Shown one piece after another: positions 16,465-24,620 of a stretch of DNA of 64,000 nucleotides. This DNA comes from Novosphingobium sp. Rr 2-17 (GTDB lineage Bacteria; Pseudomonadota; Alphaproteobacteria; Sphingomonadales; Sphingomonadaceae). The stretch covers positions 248,001 to 312,000 of the forward strand of contig NZ_AKFJ01000085.1 of assembly GCF_000272475.1 (NCBI RefSeq), given 5' to 3'. The notes beneath the pieces were generated by a model. The model did no database searches. It worked only from the letters and a program-made list of their open reading frames with translations, and was not told the DNA's origin. Within the stretch, counting starts at the first letter, position 1. Every line of letters begins with the position of its first letter. Made by a program: the position numbers and the translations under genes.

Positions 16465-19296
16465 TCAAGGCGCCGCTGCGCCTTCGGGCAGCACCAGCAC
16501 TTCGAGCCCGGCATCGGGCGCCAGGTAGGTCTTCGCGGCGGCCTGGATGTCCGCCGGGGTCAGCGCAAGCAGGCGGTCCTTGGCTTTCTGAAAACGCTCG
16601 ATCAGGTCCGGGCGTGACTGGGCGCGGGCGGTGATGGCCATCCAGCCGCCATTGCCCTTCAGCGCGTTTTGAAAAGCCTCTATCAGGGGCTGGCGAGCGC
16701 GTTGGAGGATGTCAGCGCTTATGGGCGCCGCGCGCAGTTCGGTCACGACTTGGCGAATGGCGGCACGCGTGGCGGCGATTTCGTGGACATCGACAGAGGC
16801 CGTGATGGCGAACGTGCCGTAACCCTTCCAAGCGTGCGACTGGTTGCTGCCGGCGGACGGAGAATAGGCTTTGCCCAGCGCCTCGCGCAATTGGTCGGTC
16901 AGTTCCACCCGCATCACGCGCTCCAGCAATTCGAGCGCCAGGTTCGCTTGCGGATCGCTATCGTCGCGGGTGGGCCAGGTGATCCGCAGCAGCGCTTGGT
17001 CCGCCGGGCCAGTATGGTGGACGATCCGGGCTGAACGGTCGGCGGCGAACACGCGCGGGGGCTGGTCTTGGTAGGTGCGGAAGGCGGGTTCGCGCGGCGG
17101 GAGGGCGCCGAACGTCTCGGCGACCAAAGCGATTGCCTGATCCTCGTCAAAATCGCCGACCAGCCCGATCTCGATAGCGCCTTTCGTAAGCCGATCACCG
17201 ATGGCGGCGCGCAATTTGGCGAAGGTCAATTGGCGATAGTTCTCGACGCTTTGCAGACTGAAGCGAGGGTCATGGTCGGACAGGATGCCGCCAAGATCGG
17301 CCTGCAGCGCGGAGGCAGGCGTTGCGCGCAGTTGCGCGAAGAAGGTGTTAACCTGCTGACGGTACTGGATCTCGCCTTCGGGGCGGTAACCTGGATCGGT
17401 GATGGACGCAGCCAGCAGCCGAAGCTGGAGTTCCAGGTCTTTGGGTGTGGTCGTGGGTCGCGAATCGAAGGTCTGCTCGCTCGCCGACAGGCCCATGCCG
17501 ACGGTCCGCCCGGCGAGAATCGTGGAAAGATCATCGCGGCTATGCTTGCCCAGGCCGCCTTCATCCAGATAGCTGATCATGTCGGTGGCGAGCGGGTCCG
17601 CCTTGGTGTCGAGCATATCGCCGCCATCGATCGCCAGGCTGACGCGGACGCGGTCCTGCTCCAGATCGGTATGCTTGAGGTTGAGCATCACACCGTTGGC
17701 AAAGCGCACGGTGCGGATGCCCAGCGCGGCGTCGCGGCTGTCCGCCACGACCGTGCCGGGCGTGCCGAAGCTGGTATAGCCGAACTCGGCAGCGGCAGCA
17801 GCGTCTTGTCGCGCGATCTTGCCGCGCATCGCCTGCCGCCACGCATCGCGCAAGGCTTGGGCGCCGCCCTCAGGCTGTTTGCGCCCCTGGAAGCGGATCA
17901 GCGGCGCATCGAGCTTCAACACTTCGCGCTTCATCGCCGCCAGTACGGCTTCGGGTGCGACTTGCGGGGCGAAAGCTTCGAAGCTGGCGAGGTCGTATTG
18001 CGGGGTCGAGGGGACCGTCTTGTCAGCTACCGTTGCCAAAGCCTGCTCGGCAAGCGCAAGGTTGCTGCGGGTCTTGGCAGCACCTGCGGTGTTCGTCAGG
18101 TACGTGCGGACTTTCGTGAGTTGCTCGGTCAGTTCCGCCGGGGTGAAGCCCCAAGCCAGCGCACGGCGATATTCCAGCGCGGCGGCGGTCAAGCCTTCGC
18201 GCCAGTGACCATCGACCGAATCGATGATGAGCCGCGTCGATCGCGCGCTTTCGAACACGTCGCCGGTGCCAAAGCCCGCGCCTCGAAACGGCGGTGTCGC
18301 TGAGCGCGACAGCCGCGCGAGGCGACGATTGACGATCGCGTAGCCGATCTGGCGCAGTAGCCCTTCGCGGCGCACGGCCATGCTGTCCGGCTCGTCCTGG
18401 TAGTGGCCGTTGCGCTGCACGGTAACGCGCTCGGCCAGGGCCGGATCGACATAGACGTCGGTCCGGTTGCGGTCGCGCCGATGGATCGGCCCGGCGTCCG
18501 GCTGCGGTTCGACCGGGGTGGGGGCCCAGGCGTTGAAGTTGCGGATGATCCCGGCCTCCACCGCCGCAACGTCGAAATCGCCGACAACCACCAGCGTCAT
18601 ATGCTCGGGCACGTATTCACGCTCGTAGAACGCGCGCAAGGTTTCGGCAGTGGCGGCATTCAGCGCCTGCGTGGTGCCGATCGGCAGCCGCGCGGCATAG
18701 CGCGATCCCGGATAGAAGAACCGCGTGCTTTCGATGCCGTTACGCTGGGCCCAGGTGTTGCGGTCGCGCATTTCCGACAGGACCACGCCGCGCTCGCGAT
18801 CGACGGCGGCTTGCGAGATCGTCAGGTTGCTGGCGGTCTCGCGCATCAGCATCAGCGCGGTGTCGAGCAGGGCAGGGGTGCTGCGCGGCAGGTCCAGCTT
18901 GTAGATCGTCCGGTCGTAGTTGGTGGAGGCGTTGGTGTCGGCGCCGAAGGCCAGTCCTTCGCGTTCCAGCAAGGGCACCATCTCTCCTTCGGGCACGCGG
19001 GTGCTGCCGTTGAAGGCCATGTGCTCGACGAAGTGTGCGAAGCCCAGTTCGGTGTCGGTCTCGTCGAACGAGCCGGCTGCGACAGAGAGGCGCACCACCC
19101 CGGTGCCCTTGGGCGTCTCGTTATGGCGAATGATATAGCGCAAGCCGTTGGCCAGGCGACCGAAGCGGAAATCGGCATCGACGGGCACGTCGCTATGCTC
19201 GAAAATCCAGCTGGTGTCGTCGGCGCGGGGGTGATCCTTGGCTGCCAGCGGAAACGGTGCCAGCACCAGCAGGAGCGCAATCAGGTATCCTCTCAT
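16465..19296 (-). CDS. M16 family zinc metallopeptidase, secreted
   Basis: A 943-residue pitrilysin-type peptidase with a signal peptide (MRGYLIALLLVLAPFPLAAK). The inverted zinc motif HxxEH is H88-F-V-E91-H92 within ELGFAHFVEHMAFNGS. The third ligand Glu lies downstream in the AAVDRERGVVLSEMRDR helix. A second M16-like half, without the metal motif, begins near residue 510 and includes VGDFDEDQAIALVAETFGALP. The length fits the one-chain, four-domain form of the family. It follows purC on the same strand after a hairpin. Confidence 0.93.
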   Translation of the reverse strand: MRGYLIALLLVLAPFPLAAKDHPRADDTSWIFEHSDVPVDADFRFGRLANGLRYIIRHNETPKGTGVVRLSVAAGSFDETDTELGFAHFVEHMAFNGSTRVPEGEMVPLLEREGLAFGADTNASTNYDRTIYKLDLPRSTPALLDTALMLMRETASNLTISQAAVDRERGVVLSEMRDRNTWAQRNGIESTRFFYPGSRYAARLPIGTTQALNAATAETLRAFYEREYVPEHMTLVVVGDFDVAAVEAGIIRNFNAWAPTPVEPQPDAGPIHRRDRNRTDVYVDPALAERVTVQRNGHYQDEPDSMAVRREGLLRQIGYAIVNRRLARLSRSATPPFRGAGFGTGDVFESARSTRLIIDSVDGHWREGLTAAALEYRRALAWGFTPAELTEQLTKVRTYLTNTAGAAKTRSNLALAEQALATVADKTVPSTPQYDLASFEAFAPQVAPEAVLAAMKREVLKLDAPLIRFQGRKQPEGGAQALRDAWRQAMRGKIARQDAAAAAEFGYTSFGTPGTVVADSRDAALGIRTVRFANGVMLNLKHTDLEQDRVRVSLAIDGGDMLDTKADPLATDMISYLDEGGLGKHSRDDLSTILAGRTVGMGLSASEQTFDSRPTTTPKDLELQLRLLAASITDPGYRPEGEIQYRQQVNTFFAQLRATPASALQADLGGILSDHDPRFSLQSVENYRQLTFAKLRAAIGDRLTKGAIEIGLVGDFDEDQAIALVAETFGALPPREPAFRTYQDQPPRVFAADRSARIVHHTGPADQALLRITWPTRDDSDPQANLALELLERVMRVELTDQLREALGKAYSPSAGSNQSHAWKGYGTFAITASVDVHEIAATRAAIRQVVTELRAAPISADILQRARQPLIEAFQNALKGNGGWMAITARAQSRPDLIERFQKAKDRLLALTPADIQAAAKTYLAPDAGLEVLVLPEGAAAP

Positions 19297-19356
19297 CGCG
19301 AGAAGGAGTGCCCCGGCAGGCGCGGGAAGGCAAGCGGTGTGCGATCAAAAGCAACA

Positions 19357-19382
19357 GGGCGGCGCTCTTGCGAACGCCGCCC
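19357..19382 (-). terminator. Hairpin after purC
   Basis: GGGCGGCG at 19357-19364 pairs with CGCCGCCC at 19375-19382. On the minus strand it comes after the purC stop and is followed by CTGTTGCTTTT, a poor T run. It is a likely partial terminator before the M16 gene. Confidence 0.6.
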
Positions 19383-19424
19383 TTGCAGAATTTTAACGCA
19401 AAATCTTAACGCTTCGAGGCGCGC

Positions 19425-20207
19425 TTACTTGCCGCGCAGCTTGCGATGCTTCGACAAGTCCAGAACCTCGCTCGGGCCTGTATCGTCCTGCAGCAGTCCC
19501 AGGCGCCGCGCGACTTCCTGATAGGCTTCTTCCTCGCCGCCCAGATCGCGGCGGAAGCGGTCCTTGTCGAGCTTTTCGCCGGTGACCATGTCCCACAGGC
19601 GCGCGCCATCGGGGCTGATCTCGTCCGCCAGGATGACGCGGCTGTATTCGCCGTCCCAGATGCGGCCGAATTCCAGCTTGAAATCGACGAGGCGGATGTT
19701 GATCGCCGCGAACATGCCGCACATGAAATCGTTCACCCGGATCGCCATCGACGAGATGTCCTGCATCTCCTCGTTGGTGGCCCAACCGAAGCAGGCGATA
19801 TGCTCTTCGGCGATCAGCGGATCGCCCAGCGCATCGTCCTTGTAGTAGTATTCGATCAAGGTGTGCGGCAGCGGCTCGCCTTCGGGAATGCCCAGGCGGG
19901 TGGAGATGGAGCCGGCCGCCACGTTGCGCACCACGACCTCGATCGGAATGATCTCGACCTGGCGGACCAACTGCTCGCGCATGTTCAGGCGGCGGATGAA
20001 GTGGTTGGGCACGCCGATGTGGTTCAGGCGCGTGAAGACGTACTCGCTGATGCGGTTGTTGATGACGCCCTTGCCCTGAATCGTGCCCTTTTTCTGGGCA
20101 TTGAAGGCAGTGGCGTCGTCCTTGAAGTACTGGATCAGCGTGCCAGGCTCCGGCCCCTCGTAGAGGATCTTGGCCTTGCCTTCATAAATCTGGCGGCGAC
20201 GCGACAT
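19425..20207 (-). CDS. purC: SAICAR synthase
   Basis: Joins CAIR and aspartate in purine synthesis. The 260-residue protein starts [20 protein letters not shown]; it has [16 protein letters not shown] and VDFKLEFGR, the family signatures. The start at 20207 is chosen because the homology begins there; an upstream in-frame start adds 30 unconserved residues. It closes the run of purine genes in the window (purM, purN, purS, purQ, purC in three separate places). Confidence 0.96.
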   Translation of the reverse strand: MSRRRQIYEGKAKILYEGPEPGTLIQYFKDDATAFNAQKKGTIQGKGVINNRISEYVFTRLNHIGVPNHFIRRLNMREQLVRQVEIIPIEVVVRNVAAGSISTRLGIPEGEPLPHTLIEYYYKDDALGDPLIAEEHIACFGWATNEEMQDISSMAIRVNDFMCGMFAAINIRLVDFKLEFGRIWDGEYSRVILADEISPDGARLWDMVTGEKLDKDRFRRDLGGEEEAYQEVARRLGLLQDDTGPSEVLDLSKHRKLRGK

Positions 20208-20568
20208 GGGCTTCGTCCTTGCAACGATAAAAGAACAAGCCCCGGCACAAGGAAGCCGGCGGGCGGCTGCACGAGGGCCGGGGCGTTTGGCGCGCATATA
20301 GTGAAAATCGGTCGAAAAGCAAACTTGCCGAAGGAGCCGGAGGAAACGTCCGGGTGGAGGCCGGCGGCAAAGCGCTTCAACAGGCGTTCGACAAGATGGG
20401 CTCGTTTGCGGCGTGGATTAGGCACATCAGGACCGGGCGGGGCCGATGGCGCTCATTTCCGGGCTCCGACTCAAGAAACCTGCCGAAAACATTGATCTTT
20501 TGGATGCTCCTACCTAGAGGCAAGTCAAATTATCTTTGAGTTTTCACGGCAAAATGCAGGCAGGTGAT
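20208..20568. other. Gap before the MarR gene
   Basis: No convincing gene, RNA or repeat is seen. The stretch upstream of purC would hold the purC promoter, and about 40 bases before the MarR start are AT-rich (for example caaattatctttgag), suggesting the MarR promoter. Confidence 0.5.
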
Positions 20569-21234
20569 ATGACGCAATCGACCGGCGAGGAGAGGCCTAA
20601 CAGCCACCTTCACGAAAGCTCGCACCTCTCGCCCGATGGCATGGGGATCGAGTTCCACGAGTTCGAATTCGCACTTCATCACATTTCTGAGGCGTTCTCG
20701 CGCTGGTCCTCGGCAGTTCACGAATATGTCAGTGGTGAGGCTTTGCCCCAAGCCGATGTCTCGGTGCTGCAACTGATCCGGATGAACAAGGAGCCCAAGA
20801 GCGCCGCCGATATCGGTCGCTATCTCAATCGCGACGATTCCTCGAACATCCTCTACGCGCTCCGCAAGCTCGAGAAGGCGGGTCTGATCGAGAAGGGGGA
20901 CAGTCCGCTGCGTCAGACGACATACCAGGTCACCCAGCGCGGCATGGAAGTGACCGATCGCTATGCCCAGGTCCGCAAGGAATATCTGCTCAGCGCGATG
21001 GGCTCGATGCTGGGCGAAGAGGGCGAATTGGGCGCGGCGATCAAGACGATCTGGCGGATCTGCGGCCTTTACGAACAGGGCGCCCGCTCGATTTCGGTCA
21101 TGCGCGTGCTGCAGGGGGAGCGGCAGGACACAGACCGCCCCGTAGTCGCGCCGACCGCCAAGCGCCGCAAATCCACGGCGAAAGCATCTGCCAAAGGCGG
21201 GGACGCTTCGGGCAAACTGCAGTCTGCAGGCTAA
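20569..21234 (+). CDS. MarR-family winged-helix regulator
   Basis: A 221-residue regulator. The wHTH part spans about residues 60-125: LPQADVSVLQLIR, then SAADIGRYLNRDDSSNILYALRKLEKAGLIEKGD, with a wing including RQTTYQVTQRG. The C-terminal tail is rich in Lys and Ala (KRRKSTAKASAKGG) and is probably disordered. In-frame starts at 20536 (TTG) and 20554 (ATG) are also possible; the one at 20569 has an AGG at close spacing. It opens the accessory island and most likely controls the MFS and Rieske operons just downstream. Confidence 0.8.
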   Translation: MTQSTGEERPNSHLHESSHLSPDGMGIEFHEFEFALHHISEAFSRWSSAVHEYVSGEALPQADVSVLQLIRMNKEPKSAADIGRYLNRDDSSNILYALRKLEKAGLIEKGDSPLRQTTYQVTQRGMEVTDRYAQVRKEYLLSAMGSMLGEEGELGAAIKTIWRICGLYEQGARSISVMRVLQGERQDTDRPVVAPTAKRRKSTAKASAKGGDASGKLQSAG

Positions 21235-21238
21235 GCGC

Positions 21239-21376
21239 CGAGATCGGGTTGTACCAAGCGTAGGCGTTGAGCAATGTGTAGCGTGGCACCCGGTCGTTCG
21301 TGGTGTCGCCGATGACGCGGTGGTTGTAGGCGCCGCGATAGCTGACTTCGCCACGCAGCATGAAGTCGCCCCCCAT
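21239..21376 (-). pseudogene. Fragment of a TonB-dependent receptor
   Basis: About 46 residues on the minus strand (starting MGGDFMLRGEVSYRGAY and then NHRVIGDTTNDRVPRY) look like part of the last beta-strands of a TonB receptor, of the type seen at 57165 (STFTLRGEVVYRSSYD). The frame continues into unrelated sequence that is antisense to the end of the MarR gene, and no plug or C-terminal strand is near. It is probably a remnant left by a deletion or insertion next to the MarR gene. Confidence 0.55.
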
Positions 21377-21527
21377 TCCTGGTTAAGATCCGCTCCCTTT
21401 GACCCGATGTCGGGCCGTTCTTTGTTGTTTCCGCACTCTTCGGCTGCCCTGTGCGGGTTGGATGAGGTTTGGCGCGGCCATCTTGCGCGACTCAGCGCTA
21501 CAACGCTCAAATCGTATCGCCAGAATT

Positions 21528-21548
21528 GCGATTTGCAATGCAAATCGC
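21528..21548. promoter_or_regulatory. Palindrome upstream of MFS gene
   Basis: GCGATTTGCA, one base, then TGCAAATCGC: perfect 10-base arms with a single central A. It lies 132 bases before the MFS start and downstream of the MarR gene. A MarR dimer site is a reasonable reading. Confidence 0.5.
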
Positions 21549-21627
21549 AGTGCTAATTATATGTATTGATGCATGGCGATTTTTGGTTACGCTGGCCGTC
21601 AATATCTGTCGGAAAAGCGCCGCATTC

Positions 21628-21639
21628 TGCACATGTGCA
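21628..21639. promoter_or_regulatory. Second palindrome upstream of MFS gene
   Basis: TGCACATGTGCA is a perfect 12-base palindrome 41 bases before the MFS start, in a position to overlap the promoter or leader. Confidence 0.4.
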
Positions 21640-21680
21640 TGCGACCGTGAGGTGATCCTGGCGGAAAATGAGGGCACGCC

Positions 21681-22952
21681 ATGTCAAGTTTGCCGCAGCC
21701 GCCAATTCGAGCCCGGGGATCACGAACTGATCAAGACCCGCTTCTAGCGCAGCCTAGTACCCGCGCAGGCCTGCTGTTCGGGGCTACCCTCGGCAATTTC
21801 CTCGGCGTCACCTCGATGGTGGCCATTCCGCTGGGGGTCATGCTGGTCCCGATTGCGGAAGACCTGGGCTGGAGCCGGACGACCGTTGCCGGCGCATTTA
21901 CCGCGCTGTCGCTGTCGCAGGCGGTCGCTTACCCCGTGGCGGGGCGGATCGCTGATCGTTTCGGGACGCGACGGACGCTTCTGACGGGGTTCCTCACGCT
22001 GTCGCTGGCACTGCTGCTCGTGTCGGTATCGCCGGCCTCGCCGATCGCATTCTACGCGCTGTTCGCCTTCACCGGGTTCGCCGGAGTGCTTGCCAGCACG
22101 ATGGTTTTGGCCAAGTTGCTTGCGCAATGGTTCGACCAGCGCCTTGGCTTCTGGCTTGGCCTGGTCGGGGGTGTCGGCAACGGGCTGGGCGGGATGGTGA
22201 TGCCGGGCCTTGCGGCGCTAATGGCTGCCACGCTGGGCTGGCGATACAGTTTCGCCGCGATCGGCCTGACTATTCTCGTGGTCGGCCTTCCGCTGTTTTA
22301 TGCCACCCTGCGCGCGCCGGAGCAGGAGGCGGCAGCGGATGATCCCGCAAGCGCACGGATTGCGGGGCGCAGCTTTGCTGAGGTCATGCGCAGTCCGCTG
22401 TACTGGGTAATCTTCATCGCCGTTGCGCTGGGGGGCGGCGCGCTGACCGGCGTCTTCGCGAACACGGTCACGATCCTGGAGACGCAGGGCATCGCGACGG
22501 GTGCTGCGACTTTGGCGGTTTCCCTGTTCGCAATGGTCTGTGTAATCAACGAACCCCTCGTCGGGCACTTGCTCGACCGCGCCAGCCGGCCGCGGCGCGT
22601 GGCCGCCTTTTATATAGCCGCCATCGCCGGGTTACTGCTGCTTGCCCACGCGCATACGCCGGCCATGGCGATTGCGGGAGCCATGCTTACCGGAATGGGC
22701 CTCGGCGCCGAATTTAGCGTGCTGCCGTATCTGCTGACCCGCTATTTCGGCCTGCGTGAGATGGGCGCGATTTCGGGAGTGGCCTATGCTGGCGCCCTGA
22801 TCGGCAACGGTCTGTCACCGCTGCTGCTTAACGGCTTGTTCGAGTATACGGGGAGCTACGCGCTGGGCCTTTATCTCGTTGCGGCGCTGGTAGCCTTTGC
22901 CTTCGCGGTTTTCCTGGTTCTGCCGGCGTTCGTGGAAGACCTGGCGGAGTGA
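21681..22952 (+). CDS. MFS transporter
   Basis: A 423-residue major facilitator with twelve likely helices from about residue 28 on. The motif A loop between helices 2 and 3 is GRIADRFGTRRTLL; a second copy in the C-terminal half is GHLLDRASRPRRVAAF. The first 27 residues are polar and cytoplasmic. The general pattern (FLGVTSMVAIPLGVMLVPIAEDLGWSRTTVAGAF) is that of organic-anion/monocarboxylate carriers that often accompany aromatic catabolism genes. It lies between the MarR gene and the Rieske genes and probably carries the substrate of that operon. Confidence 0.85.
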   Translation: MSSLPQPPIRARGSRTDQDPLLAQPSTRAGLLFGATLGNFLGVTSMVAIPLGVMLVPIAEDLGWSRTTVAGAFTALSLSQAVAYPVAGRIADRFGTRRTLLTGFLTLSLALLLVSVSPASPIAFYALFAFTGFAGVLASTMVLAKLLAQWFDQRLGFWLGLVGGVGNGLGGMVMPGLAALMAATLGWRYSFAAIGLTILVVGLPLFYATLRAPEQEAAADDPASARIAGRSFAEVMRSPLYWVIFIAVALGGGALTGVFANTVTILETQGIATGAATLAVSLFAMVCVINEPLVGHLLDRASRPRRVAAFYIAAIAGLLLLAHAHTPAMAIAGAMLTGMGLGAEFSVLPYLLTRYFGLREMGAISGVAYAGALIGNGLSPLLLNGLFEYTGSYALGLYLVAALVAFAFAVFLVLPAFVEDLAE

Positions 22953-22967
22953 CGGCACCGGTCATGG

Positions 22968-23282
22968 TCAATCGGGTATCTCGGCGTAGATGCCGTCCTC
23001 GCGCACATCGACGGGATAGACGGCGAGCGGCGTGTCGCACGGCAGGTCCATCGGGGCCCCGGTCACGAGGTCGAAGCTGCCGGCGTGGAGCGGGCAGATG
23101 ATCCGGCCCTCCACGATTTGCCCGCGTGAAAGCAATGCTGTGCCGTGCGTGCATTGATCGGCGGTGGCGTGGAAGCGGCCTTCTACCTCGAACACAGCGA
23201 CGGCTGGCTTGCGTCCGCGGGCGATGCGCTTGGCGCGGCCCGGTGGCACATCCGAAACCTTGCATAAGAATACCATCGACAT
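22968..23282 (-). CDS. Rieske [2Fe-2S] ferredoxin
   Basis: A 104-residue electron carrier. The cluster ligands are visible as CTHG (C-x-H) and CPLHAGSFD (C-x2-H), separated by 16 residues. The protein is the size of the ferredoxin part of three-component ring-hydroxylating dioxygenases. Upstream in-frame starts at 23303 (ATG) and 23309 (GTG) are possible. It is transcribed away from the Rieske oxygenase and shares the promoter region with it. It probably donates electrons to that oxygenase; no reductase gene is nearby. Confidence 0.9.
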   Translation of the reverse strand: MSMVFLCKVSDVPPGRAKRIARGRKPAVAVFEVEGRFHATADQCTHGTALLSRGQIVEGRIICPLHAGSFDLVTGAPMDLPCDTPLAVYPVDVREDGIYAEIPD

Positions 23283-23334
23283 TTTCCATTGATCATTTGG
23301 CATTTGCACGCGTCATATGGTTGTGTAGATAGCA

Positions 23335-23347
23335 ATGCAATATGCAT
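23335..23347. promoter_or_regulatory. Short palindrome in the Rieske divergent promoter
   Basis: ATGCA-ATA-TGCAT lies between the two divergent Rieske genes, 38 bases before the oxygenase start. Like the palindromes before the MFS gene it is built on TGCA. Confidence 0.35.
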
Positions 23348-23384
23348 GGTACTTTATACAAATAGAGCGGAAGGCAGTATCCCG

Positions 23385-24620
23385 ATGGCACAGTTCAGCC
23401 GCGCAACCCTGCGTGACATGCCCTTCAATGCCGAGGTTGCTGGCTTGCTGGAAAGCCTCGATGCCAGCCAGGGTGACGTCTCCGAATCGCTGAGCCTGCC
23501 GGCCGAATGCTATACGTCCGAAGCCTGGTTCGAATTCGAGAAGCGCGCCGTGTTCGATCGTGAATGGATCGCACTAGGCCATGTCGGTGCGATTCCCGAT
23601 CCGGGCGACTACTTCACGCTCGAAGTTTTCGGCGAACCCCTCATGATCGTGCGCGGGAAGGACGGCGAAGTCCGCGTCCTGTCTTCGGTATGTCGCCATC
23701 GCGGTCACCTGCTGGGCGATGCGCAGGGCAATGCCAAGGACTTTACCTGCCCGTTCCACGGCTGGTCCTATGACCTTGAGGGGAACTTGACCGCCGCCCC
23801 CGAAATGGAAGGCACGCTTCCCTTCGAGGAACTGAAACGCACTGCCTGCCTGCCCACCTTTCGCTCCGCGATCTGGAACGGGTTCGTGTTCGTCAACTTC
23901 GATGGCGAGGCCGAGCCTCTAGACGGGCGCCTCAAGGCGCTGAGCGAACTGGTCCGCAACCATAATATGGGCGGTCTGGCTTCGATTACCCCGGTCGAAT
24001 GGCCGGGGAATAAGTGGAACTGGAAGCTCATGCAGGAAAACGCGCTGGAGCCTTATCACACCCACTACTTGCACACCGGGATTCACGATTTTGCGCCGTC
24101 GAGCAACGTGAAGTTCGCCGAGTGGGACGAAAGCGATGATGGCGCGATTTACCGCGAAGTTGGCTTTACCCATATCGACGGCGGTTTCAACATCGCGGAA
24201 AAAGCGCTGTTTCCGGCGTTGCCCGACCTTACTGACGAGGAGCGCAGCCGCGTCGTTTTTGCCGGCGTCATGCCGAACCTGTTCTTTGGCGCACAGGCCG
24301 ACGTGGTGTTCTATTATGTGATCCTGCCTCAGTCGGCGGGGGACATCACGTTGCGCGTGGGCGTGCTGACGAGCTGGGACAACCTTTCGCTGCCGACTGC
24401 CGGCCAGTTGCTCAACGGCACCATCGCGGGCATTCAGATATTCAACGACCAGGACACGGCGGCTAATATCCGCACCCACAAAGGCATGGGGTCGCGCGTG
24501 GCTCCGCGCACGCGCTGGTCGCCCAACGAGAAAACCCTTGCCCAGATCAACAACTGGTTGATCAAGCGCTATAAATCCTATGCCGACAGCCTTGGGGTTC
24601 CGGCCGAGGCGGCAGAGTGA
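23385..24620 (+). CDS. Rieske non-haem iron oxygenase, alpha subunit
   Basis: A 411-residue aromatic-ring-hydroxylating oxygenase large subunit. The Rieske cluster ligands are C103-R-H105 and C122-PF-H125 (CRHRGH and CPFHGWSYD). The catalytic iron site has E222-x2-H225-x4-H230 in ENALEPYHTHYLH, with a later Asp in IFNDQDTAAN. A typical catalytic domain follows. The start at 23385 has GGAAGG upstream. Its stop overlaps the next start (TGATG), so it is translationally coupled to the CDGSH fusion. The substrate is not predictable; a carboxylated aromatic is likely from the neighbours. Confidence 0.93.
   Translation: MAQFSRATLRDMPFNAEVAGLLESLDASQGDVSESLSLPAECYTSEAWFEFEKRAVFDREWIALGHVGAIPDPGDYFTLEVFGEPLMIVRGKDGEVRVLSSVCRHRGHLLGDAQGNAKDFTCPFHGWSYDLEGNLTAAPEMEGTLPFEELKRTACLPTFRSAIWNGFVFVNFDGEAEPLDGRLKALSELVRNHNMGGLASITPVEWPGNKWNWKLMQENALEPYHTHYLHTGIHDFAPSSNVKFAEWDESDDGAIYREVGFTHIDGGFNIAEKALFPALPDLTDEERSRVVFAGVMPNLFFGAQADVVFYYVILPQSAGDITLRVGVLTSWDNLSLPTAGQLLNGTIAGIQIFNDQDTAANIRTHKGMGSRVAPRTRWSPNEKTLAQINNWLIKRYKSYADSLGVPAEAAE

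Noticed and set aside
16222..16617. Small frames over the inverted repeat that encode IASAAKQS and CFAALAMT-like peptides
   Set aside because: They are translations of a dispersed DNA repeat, not proteins.
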